A program made the position numbers and the translations under genes. The notes beneath the pieces are model-generated. The model made no database searches. It was not told the DNA's origin and saw only the letters and a list, made by a program, of their open reading frames with translations. Shown here piece after piece: positions 1-6,971 of a stretch of DNA of 64,000 nucleotides. This DNA is from Lachnospiraceae bacterium (GTDB lineage Bacteria > Bacillota > Clostridia > Lachnospirales > Lachnospiraceae), in contig JAFVXW010000016.1 in assembly GCA_017500935.1 (NCBI GenBank), positions 62,001 to 126,000 of the forward strand. Direction: 5' to 3'. Each line of letters starts with the position of its first letter. The stretch's first letter is position 1.

Positions 1-265
1 ATTTATCGATGCCGACAGTGCGTTCTGCATTATCTTCCAGTGTGACAGGCTCGATACCGGTGACGGCACCGCAGTTTCCGGCCAGTGAAAAATTCAGGAC
101 ATAGTCCCAGTCAAAGGCGGTCATGGCAATTTCTTTTGCGCTGGCCCCCTGTCTGCGCCATTCAGCTTCCAGCTGATATAAAGGCCCGAAAAGCTCGCAG
201 AACATTTCGCGGCCGGTGTATTCAAAATTACAGTGAGCAAGATAACGTTCTCTGTCCCAGATCAT
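1..265 (-). CDS. 5' part of a possible uroporphyrinogen-decarboxylase-family protein
   Basis: An open frame runs from an ATG at 265 leftwards off the window edge, giving about 88 residues. It begins MIWDRERYLAHCNFEYTGRE and contains the stretch MTAFDWDYVLNFSLAGNCG. A good Shine-Dalgarno (AAAGGAG) lies about 8 bases upstream of the ATG. The N-terminal pattern recalls the Lachnospiraceae branch of the uroporphyrinogen decarboxylase / cobamide methyltransferase superfamily, but the barrel and catalytic residues lie outside the window, so this assignment is tentative. It is transcribed divergently from the AraC regulator at 521, which suggests that regulator may control it. Confidence 0.5.
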   Translation of the reverse strand, partial: MIWDRERYLAHCNFEYTGREMFCELFGPLYQLEAEWRRQGASAKEIAMTAFDWDYVLNFSLAGNCGAVTGIEPVTLEDNAERTVGIDK

Positions 266-421
266 AGATAACTCCTTTTTGCGGGTGCAGGGTTTATAAG
301 GCTTTTGGAACTGTGGAAATATTTATTTATTTCGTCATTTTCAGTGTAATCTGTCCGAACTGAAAACACCATGCAGAAAGGGTTGAAACATGGACAAAAT
401 TCCAGTATGATTACGATGAAA

Positions 422-485
422 GCCCCGTCCGGCGGCCGCACGTCTGCCATGCTTGCATGGGCAGACGTGCGGACATCGGACGGGC
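422..485. repeat. Long GC-rich palindrome upstream of the AraC gene
   Basis: Arms CGCACGTCTGCC and GGCAGACGTGCG pair around an ATGC/GCAT core. An outer pair CCCGTCCG / CGGACGGG extends the structure to about 64 bases. It lies between the divergent genes and just before the preferred AraC start. There is no T-tract, so it looks more like a palindromic intergenic repeat or a regulator site than a terminator. Confidence 0.6.
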
Positions 486-520
486 AAGACGAAATGAGCA
501 AGCAGGGCGGAAATCATATT

Positions 521-1312
521 ATGGAAAATAAACCGACTTCATTCCCGGTTGAAATGACCTACTTTGTACGGCGCGTCACATTTGACGGCTACAGGATCGA
601 ACCTCGCACCATTGATGACTATGAACTGGTATTTGTCACAGACGGTGAGGGCTGGGTGCAGCTTGGAGAGCGCACTTTTCGCGTGAAGGCAGGAAATGTG
701 ATCTTTGTAAGACCGGGCGTTATCAACAGCTTCCGGGTGGATAAAGAACCTTTTATGGTATTTTATGGTGTACATTTTCAGCCGCTGAATCAGGAAGCCG
801 GACCGGAAACACCGATCGGCATTCTGCCGGATGTATTTGAGGTTTCCTCGATACATAAGGTGGAAAGTCTGTTTCGCGAGCTGCACAAGATTCACCGGCA
901 GAAAGGATATTTGGCAGCATGGCGGGAGAATCTGCTGACAGAAACCATTCTGTGCGAATTATGCGGAATGGTTCATCAGAATCATGCCCCTGCTGCGCAG
1001 AACCGGATCCGCAAAGTGCTGGATCATATTCATGAAAATCCATACAGAAGTTATTCTCTGGAGGAGCTTATGCAGATCGCAGGAATCAAAAAAACGCTGT
1101 TTTTGCAGGAATTCCGCAGTGTGACAGGAACCACGCCCAATCAGTATGTGACGGATCAGCGGCTGGAATATGCCCGCGAACTTCTGATGGAAACAGATGC
1201 TTCTGTGATGCAGATCGCGCGGCAGTGCGGTTTTGAGGATGTGTTTTATTTCAGCCGGTGCTTTAAAAAGCGATTTCATCTGTCACCGCGGGAGTATCGG
1301 AAGGAAATATAG
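521..1312 (+). CDS. AraC-family transcriptional regulator
   Basis: A 263-residue transcription factor. Residues 1-130 resemble a cupin-type sensing domain (ELVFVTDGEGWVQLGERTF and GNVIFVRPGV fit its beta strands). The last 100 residues form the double helix-turn-helix of the AraC family, with MQIAGIKKTLFLQEFRSVTG in the first HTH and IARQCGFEDVFYFSRCFKK in the second. The open frame extends upstream to 371, but that extension would translate through the palindrome at 422-485. ATG 521 is preferred; ATG 494 is the alternative. Such proteins usually sense a sugar or small metabolite and act on adjacent genes, here probably the divergent gene at 1-265. The ligand is unknown. Confidence 0.85.
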   Translation: MENKPTSFPVEMTYFVRRVTFDGYRIEPRTIDDYELVFVTDGEGWVQLGERTFRVKAGNVIFVRPGVINSFRVDKEPFMVFYGVHFQPLNQEAGPETPIGILPDVFEVSSIHKVESLFRELHKIHRQKGYLAAWRENLLTETILCELCGMVHQNHAPAAQNRIRKVLDHIHENPYRSYSLEELMQIAGIKKTLFLQEFRSVTGTTPNQYVTDQRLEYARELLMETDASVMQIARQCGFEDVFYFSRCFKKRFHLSPREYRKEI

Positions 1313-1855
1313 TGTTCATCATGCAAAAAAGGTGATTTTTGGGGTTCTTACATGCCGCAAATTTGTCTCTTTGCTTATCAGTACATGTAGGGATGGTCAA
1401 AAAACAAACTTTTACTTGATGCCAAATTTGGATTATCAAGCAGCAATGCAGAAAAAAGCTGACTTACATGTAATGATCACATGGAATTTGATATACCTGA
1501 CTTGTATTAACATGTAAAAGTTCAAGTTTTTATGGCTGCTGCATGTTCTGAGCCTGAATAGATGAAATTTTGTACCAGCAGGTGAAGCAAAAATGGTACA
1601 CATACATGTTGAGGGAAAAATTTGTACATGTAACAAAGGTGATTTTCACGCTTCCTGCGTGTCGGGCAGCAAAACAGCCGTATTAAATATTTGATTGTGC
1701 CCTTGACATTGGGGTACTTCAGCAAAAAGCTGCAATAAAAGCATCCCACAAATGTCCCAAAAACAAAAATGAGCAGGCAAAATCGCAGAAATAACGATTT
1801 TGCCTGCTTGTTTTTAGTTTAAAGGCATCAGACAACTGTACAGACAGTTTCCGGT
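1313..1855. other. Gene-free 543-bp stretch with repeated ACATGT motifs
   Basis: No credible gene is seen; the short frames here lack ribosome binding sites and family resemblance. The stretch is more AT-rich than its surroundings. ACATGT recurs five times: full TACATGTA at 1382-1389, 1465-1472 and 1625-1632, and partial copies near 1510-1516 and 1603-1609. A further half-type TTACATG lies near 1349. An inverted repeat CTTGAT...ATCAAG encloses CCAAATTTGG near 1416-1441. The right end holds the terminator described separately. Confidence 0.6.
1772..1815. terminator. Terminator at the convergent end of the AraC and Na/Pi genes
   Basis: A 14-bp stem (AGCAGGCAAAATCG with CGATTTTGCCTGCT) is followed by GTTTTT on the plus strand and by a U-rich run on the minus strand, so it can stop transcription from both sides. 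It lies 40 bases past the stop codon of the minus-strand phosphate transporter. Confidence 0.85.
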
Positions 1856-3625
1856 TTACTGTTCTTCCGGGAATGCGTACTGTGCTTTATACTTGGCAAA
1901 CTGCTGGTTGAAGGCAACGCTTTCGTGAAGTTCGCCGGATTTTAAAGCGTTGAGGTACTCATGTGCTTCCAGCTTGCCTTCGGAAACCTGCAGCATTTCG
2001 ACGGCCACATTGGAGCAGTGGTCAGCGGTACGTTCACATGCGGTAAGCAGATCTTCCAGAACGAAGCCGTACTCCACCGTGCACAGACCGTCTCTTAAAC
2101 GGCGGACATGGCGGGATTTTACCTCACGCACGAGACTGTCAACAACCTGTTCCTGGGGTTCAATCTTAATAGCGGAAGCCAGATCGAAGTTTTTATATGC
2201 TGCGACAGTGTGGTCAATAATATCCAGTACCGCCTGTTCCAGAACAGCAAGCTCACCTTTGGCCTGATTGGAAAATTCGATGTTCTTATCTTTGATTTCC
2301 AGTGCGGATTTGGCAACTGCCAGTGCATGGTCACCCATACGTTCAATATCGGAGGTGGTGTACAGCAGGGTGTTTAAAATGCGGTTGTCGCTGACATACA
2401 GATTCATGGCAGACAGTTTTACCAGATAAGTGCCCAGTGCGTCCTGATAGCGGTCTGTGTTGTCTTCCAGTTCTGCAACCTGTTTCATGATTTCGGCATC
2501 AAAGCTTTTGGTCAGTCCGATTGCAAGGTGCATCGCCTGTGCGGCATCCGCAGCCATCTGACCTGCAATTTCATGGGCACGCTGCACCGCAACGGCGGGA
2601 GTTGCCAGCAGACGTTCGTCCAGAAGTTCGATTTTCTGGGGATCCTGCTCCTTGGGGATGAACAGGTATGCCAGTTTTACCAAAAGACCGTTTAAGGGAA
2701 GCAAAACGGCGGTTGCGATCAGGTTAAAGCCGGTATGGATCACGGAAATGTTCCATGCCTGTACAGAATCATTCAAAAAGTTCCATTCTACAAACAAGCC
2801 GATGCCGTAGAACAGGACTGCGAACATCGTGGCGCCTACGACGTTGAATAAAAGATGTACCATCGCAGTGCGGCGCGCGTTGCGGTTGGCACCGATGGCG
2901 CCCATGATGGCGGTGACACAGGTACCGATGTTCTGCCCCAGGATGATCGGAATCGCCGCACCGTATGTGACGGCACCGGTCACACACAGTCCCTGCAAAA
3001 TACCGACAGAAGCGGAGGAGGACTGGATGACAGCGGTTAAAACCGCACCAAACAGGATACCGATCACAGGATTGGAGAAGGAGATCATCAGATCTGCGAA
3101 CCAGCTTTCTGTTTTTAAGAAGGCCATGGAGCTGCTCATCAGATCCATACCCGTCATCAGTGCCATAAAGCCCAGCATAATGGTACCGATGCCTTTTCTC
3201 TTTTCGGATTTTCCCATGTACAGGACAATGCCGATGATACCGATCAGAGGTGACAGGGTGGAAGGCTTGAAAAGATTGATAAGAAAGCTGTCGCCTTCCA
3301 GGCCGCTTAAGGATAAGATCCATGCGGTAATGGTGGTACCTACGTTGGAACCCATGATAACACCGACTGCCTGTTTTAAGGTCATAATACCGGAGTTAAC
3401 AAAGCCCACTACCATGACTGTGGTTGCGGAAGAAGACTGAATCACTGCAGTAACTGCCGCACCCAGCAGAAAACCTTTCCAAACAGTGCCGCTCATTTTT
3501 GCAAGGATCGTCTGCAGTTTACCGCCGGCCTGGCGTTCCAGGGATTTGCCCATCACGTCCATGCCGAATAAAAACAGGGCAAGACCGCCGAAAAGGGCAA
3601 TAATGTTAAAAACATATGTTGTCAT
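1856..3625 (-). CDS. Na/Pi cotransporter family protein with PhoU-like C-terminus
   Basis: A 589-residue inner-membrane protein of the NptA / Na-Pi cotransporter II family. The N-terminal 330 residues hold about nine hydrophobic segments with the two characteristic inverted repeats, each with a QSSSA signature (AVTAVIQSSSATTVMVVGF near 60, and AVLTAVIQSSSASVGILQG near 200). The C-terminal 230 residues are charged and helical and resemble a PhoU domain (TSDIERMGDHALAVAKSALE). It should import phosphate with sodium and may couple to phosphate signalling. It is a single gene with its own promoter and terminator. The PhoR/PhoB-like pair at 6972-9276 is a plausible but unproven regulator. Length is normal for this fused architecture. 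Confidence 0.92.
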   Translation of the reverse strand: MTTYVFNIIALFGGLALFLFGMDVMGKSLERQAGGKLQTILAKMSGTVWKGFLLGAAVTAVIQSSSATTVMVVGFVNSGIMTLKQAVGVIMGSNVGTTITAWILSLSGLEGDSFLINLFKPSTLSPLIGIIGIVLYMGKSEKRKGIGTIMLGFMALMTGMDLMSSSMAFLKTESWFADLMISFSNPVIGILFGAVLTAVIQSSSASVGILQGLCVTGAVTYGAAIPIILGQNIGTCVTAIMGAIGANRNARRTAMVHLLFNVVGATMFAVLFYGIGLFVEWNFLNDSVQAWNISVIHTGFNLIATAVLLPLNGLLVKLAYLFIPKEQDPQKIELLDERLLATPAVAVQRAHEIAGQMAADAAQAMHLAIGLTKSFDAEIMKQVAELEDNTDRYQDALGTYLVKLSAMNLYVSDNRILNTLLYTTSDIERMGDHALAVAKSALEIKDKNIEFSNQAKGELAVLEQAVLDIIDHTVAAYKNFDLASAIKIEPQEQVVDSLVREVKSRHVRRLRDGLCTVEYGFVLEDLLTACERTADHCSNVAVEMLQVSEGKLEAHEYLNALKSGELHESVAFNQQFAKYKAQYAFPEEQ

Positions 3626-3667
3626 AAAAAACTCCTTTGCGGATTATGTTATTTTTGCACTGTTTAT

Positions 3668-3695
3668 AGTATAGGTATTATCTGCCGATAATACC
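3668..3695 (-). promoter_or_regulatory. -10 element and perfect dyad upstream of the Na/Pi transporter
   Basis: On the minus strand a TATACT (-10 type) reads 3673 to 3668, about 43 bases before the start codon. Immediately upstream lies the perfect inverted repeat GGTATTATC-tgcc-GATAATACC (3674-3695), where the promoter spacer should be. No good -35 is seen, which fits an activator- or repressor-controlled promoter. The binding protein is unknown. Confidence 0.5.
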
Positions 3696-3821
3696 ATAGA
3701 GCAGATGAAAAGCTTATGTAAAATCTGTGTAAAATGAAAACTGCACCTTTTGGGTACGGTTTTTCAGCAAGGGGTCCGGGAAGATCCCGGCATGCGGAAC
3801 CGTGTCGCAGTATAACATACA

Positions 3822-3850
3822 TTGACACAATAGGCAGATAAATATATACT
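3822..3850 (+). promoter_or_regulatory. Sigma-A promoter of the methyltransferase-like/permease pair
   Basis: Perfect -35 TTGACA (3822-3827), a 17-base spacer and a near-perfect -10 TATACT (3845-3850). The start codon at 3925 leaves a leader of about 70 bases, AT-rich and without an obvious riboswitch fold. The promoter should be intrinsically strong. Confidence 0.8.
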
Positions 3851-3924
3851 GAATTTATATATTATAATTTTTAATATATGCAGAATTTTTGCTGAAAACA
3901 AGAGTGAAACATGGAGGGATACAT

Positions 3925-5283
3925 ATGGATTTTCTGAACATCGTTGCCAGAGGATATACCGGAGAAGCGGTATCCAAGGAGGACTGGGATCTGGATTATG
4001 TGGCATTGCCCCTTAAGGAAATCGTGGATGAATACGAATTGAAACGGCCTGTGGATGAGCTGCTGCTCACAGATCAGGAAAAAGCAGTTCAATATTTTGA
4101 AGCAGCAGTAGAATTTCTTGCGCAAACCGGTATCTACAATCAGTCTACCGGTCGTATCATCCGTCTTACAAAAGAGGAAATTCTGGAAGCGGCTGCCGGT
4201 ATGAACAGGGCGGTTACCGTAGGAAGCGGTAAGGACGCTTTTGTTTTTGAACCCCGTAAGCCCGATTCCACCGTACTGCCCGGCGTGGTAGCGGGAAATC
4301 CCGGCTGCCCCATGAATGAAGATATTTTTTACCGCACAGTGCTTTCCTGGGCCAAGGAACCTGTAGTGGATATGATCACCTGCGGATCTATCGTAGAGGT
4401 GGACGGACATACTGTGCTTCGTGCCGCACCCTCCGAAGTGATCGCTCTTCGCAGGGAGATGAAATACCTCAACCAGATCTGTGAAGAAGTGGGACGTCCC
4501 AATCTGGGCCGTCTTGCTGCAGAGAGCAGTGTTTCTGAGATCGGTGATCTTGCGGCTATGGCACCCGGCGGGTTCCGCCGCGGCGATGCGCACCTGATCG
4601 CGCTGAAAAATGAGTTGACCATCGATAATGACAACCTGATCCGCGTGGCCAATTCCATTGACTCCCCTGTACTTAATGCCTCTCTTGCCTGTGTCATGAT
4701 CGGCGGTATGGCCGGCGGACCGGAAGGCGCTGCAGTGTGTATGATCGCCTCCCTGCTGGCGGATGCGGTGATCGGACGGAGCGATTATCATCTGTGTCAT
4801 CCTATTCATCTGAAATATATTGCTACCTCCACAGCTGAGTGCATGTGGCTGCAGAGTGTAGTATGTCAGGCTTTTGCAGCATGCGCACCTGCTGTTATTG
4901 TCTGTGATATTTATCCCAAGAGCGGTGCAGGTACCAGAGAACTGCTGTGGGAAGTGGCGGCAAACGCTTTGGCAGTCACTGTTTCCGGCGGTCATCTGGA
5001 AGGCGTGGGCTCCTGTGACGGTCTTAAGCCTCACTGCTCCGGTCTGGAAGCCCGTCTGATGGGAGAGGTTGGAAAGGCGGCTGCCCGTCAGGGGCTTACC
5101 AGAGAAACAGCAGCCCCCATCATCCGCGCACTTCTGAAGAAGTACGAGCATATTTTCTCCACAGGCAATGAAGGTCTGCACTTTGATGAGGTGTACGGAG
5201 AAAACGGTGAACCTTGTGACTTCTGGCTGAAGATGTATGAAGAGGTATGGCAGGATCTGGAAGCATTGGGATTACAAAAGTAA
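3925..5283 (+). CDS. MtmB-like methyltransferase lacking pyrrolysine
   Basis: A 452-residue soluble protein that lines up along its length with monomethylamine:corrinoid methyltransferase MtmB of methanogens (about 458 residues). Shared landmarks are DDWDL-type near 20, GIYNQSTGRIIRLTKEEI near 80, GSGKDAF near 115, an AGNPGCPMNEDIF block near 135, EVGRPNLG near 190 and GLEARLMGEVGKA near 380. In MtmB an in-frame amber codon encodes pyrrolysine within GRPGMGVOGPETS. Here the matching segment is GRPNLGRLAAESS with Leu197 (CTT, 4513-4515), and no in-frame TAG occurs. The start at 3925 is supported by GGAGG 8 bases upstream; longer starts lack one. A permease gene follows after 45 bases. The substrate is probably not monomethylamine but another methylated compound. 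No corrinoid protein or reactivase gene is in the window, so a different cofactor partner or a distant locus must be assumed. Confidence 0.8.
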   Translation: MDFLNIVARGYTGEAVSKEDWDLDYVALPLKEIVDEYELKRPVDELLLTDQEKAVQYFEAAVEFLAQTGIYNQSTGRIIRLTKEEILEAAAGMNRAVTVGSGKDAFVFEPRKPDSTVLPGVVAGNPGCPMNEDIFYRTVLSWAKEPVVDMITCGSIVEVDGHTVLRAAPSEVIALRREMKYLNQICEEVGRPNLGRLAAESSVSEIGDLAAMAPGGFRRGDAHLIALKNELTIDNDNLIRVANSIDSPVLNASLACVMIGGMAGGPEGAAVCMIASLLADAVIGRSDYHLCHPIHLKYIATSTAECMWLQSVVCQAFAACAPAVIVCDIYPKSGAGTRELLWEVAANALAVTVSGGHLEGVGSCDGLKPHCSGLEARLMGEVGKAAARQGLTRETAAPIIRALLKKYEHIFSTGNEGLHFDEVYGENGEPCDFWLKMYEEVWQDLEALGLQK

Positions 5284-5328
5284 AAGACAGGCAAAGCCTG
5301 TAAAGAAGTATAAAGGAGGAAATCCAAC

Positions 5329-6912
5329 ATGGAAAAGAAAAAGAGTCTTATTCCATTCTTTACCAAGGGTGATGTCGGTGGATTGGTGTATATGGTTGCC
5401 AACAATATCGTCAATTACATCATCATCATCGCAACTCTGCAGGGGTTCGGCTGGCCGGATGATATTATTTTCGGCCGTGTGATTCCTGCACTGTCTATCG
5501 GCCTTTTGGCCGGCGGCATATATTATGCCTGGATGGCCTGCAAGCTGTCCAGAGAACTGCAGACACCGGATGTTACAGCGCTGCCTTCCGGTATTTCCAC
5601 TCCCGCGATGTTCGTTATTCTTTTTGGCGTGATCAGCCCTTTGCATTATGCTATCGGTGATCCCGAGATTGAATGGGCGGCAGCAGCTGCAGCCTGCTTC
5701 ATCGGTGGCTTTGTGGAATTTCTGGGCGGTTTTGTCGGCCCCTGGATCAAAAAGCATCTGCCCCGTGCAGCCCTGCTTGGTACCGTAGCAGGTATCGGTT
5801 TCATCTGGATGGCTACCGAAGGTGTGTTTGATGTGTTCGCTGATCCTGTTGTGGGTCTGCCTGTACTGGGTGTGGCTATGCTGGGGCTGTTCGCTGGCTA
5901 CGCTTTCCCCAAGAAGATTTCTCCTTTCATGGTAGCTATCGTGGGCGGCATTGTGTATGCTTTCTGCCTGGGCCGTACCAGTTTCGATTTCACTCAGGTG
6001 GGCTTCTATTTCCCCAACCCTGTGAACACGGTACAGGCTCTGATCAATGGTTTTGTGTATGTTATTCCTTATCTTACAGTGGTTATTCCTGTTGAGATCT
6101 ACAACTTTGTTGAAACCATGGATAATGTGGAATCTGCCAATGCTGCAGGTGACGGTTACAGTGTACGTGAAGCACAGTTTGCTGACGGTATCTGCACCAT
6201 GGTCTCTGCTATGCTGGGCGGTGTTGTTCCCAATACTGTATGGCTGGGTCATCCCGGTCTGAAAAAGACCAAAGCCGGTGCCGGATACAGCTGGATCAGC
6301 GGTGTCATTTTGGGACTGGCAGGCGTGCTGGGTCTGTTCACCGTGCTGGACGGTCTGGTGCCTCCGGCTGTGGCGGCCATTACCTTCCTGTGGTGTGCTG
6401 TTATCATCGTGGCACAGGCATTCAAGGAATGCAAACCCAAACATTATGCAGCGATCAGTATCGCTATGGTGCCCTCTATTGCAGACTATCTGTTCACTCA
6501 GGTTGAGGCTGCTCTTGCCACCGGTTCCATGATGGAAGGCGGCTGGGGTATCTGGTCTGAAATGATGGACAGCGGTATCAAGACTTTCCAGCCTGAAGTA
6601 AACGAACTGCTTCTGGTAAACGGCGCAATGTGGTCCGGTGTGCCGGAAGTAAAGGCAGGTGCGATCATTATTGGTATCCTGCTTGGTACACTCGTGGTAT
6701 TTATGATCGACAGAAAGCTGCGCAACGCTTCCTACATCTGTTTTGCAGGTGCTGTTTTATCCATGTTCGGCTTCATCCATCACGGTGCACTTGGATTCTA
6801 TCCTTTATCTCCTTTCGTGATCGGTTGGTTTATCCTTGCAGTCATCCTCTTTGTCCTTGATTTTGGTAAGGGTAAATGGTTTGATGCACCCGATGATTTC
6901 GAATACGTTTGA
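5329..6912 (+). CDS. NCS2-type (xanthine/uracil/AzgA-like) permease
   Basis: A 527-residue polytopic membrane protein with about 12 to 14 hydrophobic segments. The motif block ETMDNVESANAAGDGY, then a GHPG-containing segment and AGAGYSWISGVILGLAG, resembles the signature region of nucleobase:cation symporter-2 proteins of the AzgA type. TPDVTALPSGISTP near 80 corresponds to the conserved TM3 region. It is preceded by a strong AAAGGAGG and lies 45 bases behind the MtmB-like gene, so both are probably on one transcript that ends at the terminator 6920-6952. It presumably brings in the substrate of the methyltransferase-like enzyme. A methylated nucleobase or related ring compound is a guess from the transporter family only. 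Confidence 0.8.
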   Translation: MEKKKSLIPFFTKGDVGGLVYMVANNIVNYIIIIATLQGFGWPDDIIFGRVIPALSIGLLAGGIYYAWMACKLSRELQTPDVTALPSGISTPAMFVILFGVISPLHYAIGDPEIEWAAAAAACFIGGFVEFLGGFVGPWIKKHLPRAALLGTVAGIGFIWMATEGVFDVFADPVVGLPVLGVAMLGLFAGYAFPKKISPFMVAIVGGIVYAFCLGRTSFDFTQVGFYFPNPVNTVQALINGFVYVIPYLTVVIPVEIYNFVETMDNVESANAAGDGYSVREAQFADGICTMVSAMLGGVVPNTVWLGHPGLKKTKAGAGYSWISGVILGLAGVLGLFTVLDGLVPPAVAAITFLWCAVIIVAQAFKECKPKHYAAISIAMVPSIADYLFTQVEAALATGSMMEGGWGIWSEMMDSGIKTFQPEVNELLLVNGAMWSGVPEVKAGAIIIGILLGTLVVFMIDRKLRNASYICFAGAVLSMFGFIHHGALGFYPLSPFVIGWFILAVILFVLDFGKGKWFDAPDDFEYV

Positions 6913-6919
6913 TTTTGGT

Positions 6920-6952
6920 TTCCCGGGACTGTAAAAGGTCCTGGGAATTTTT
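6920..6952 (+). terminator. Terminator after the permease gene
   Basis: Stem TTCCCGGGAC / GTCCTGGGAA (one wobble pair) with an 8-base loop, followed by TTTTT. It lies 8 bases after the permease stop codon and separates this operon from the convergent sensor kinase gene. Confidence 0.85.
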
Positions 6953-6971
6953 ATGCGAATAACTTTCTTTT

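Noticed and set aside
2829-3440. A 203-residue plus-strand frame within the Na/Pi transporter
   Set aside because: Shadow of the transporter in the opposite strand; no start site or motif.
3871-5181. A 436-residue open frame on the minus strand opposite the MtmB-like gene
   Set aside because: It has no ribosome binding site and no family resemblance. It is low-complexity in Cys/His/Ser as expected from antisense codons, and the plus-strand gene is clearly real.
3925-5283. Possible pyrrolysine (amber) codon in the MtmB-like gene
   Set aside because: The frame has no in-frame TAG from start to stop; the equivalent position is a leucine codon.
5272-6444. A 390-residue minus-strand frame opposite the permease
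   Set aside because: Antisense shadow rich in His/Gln/Thr, covering the well-supported membrane protein; no start signal.
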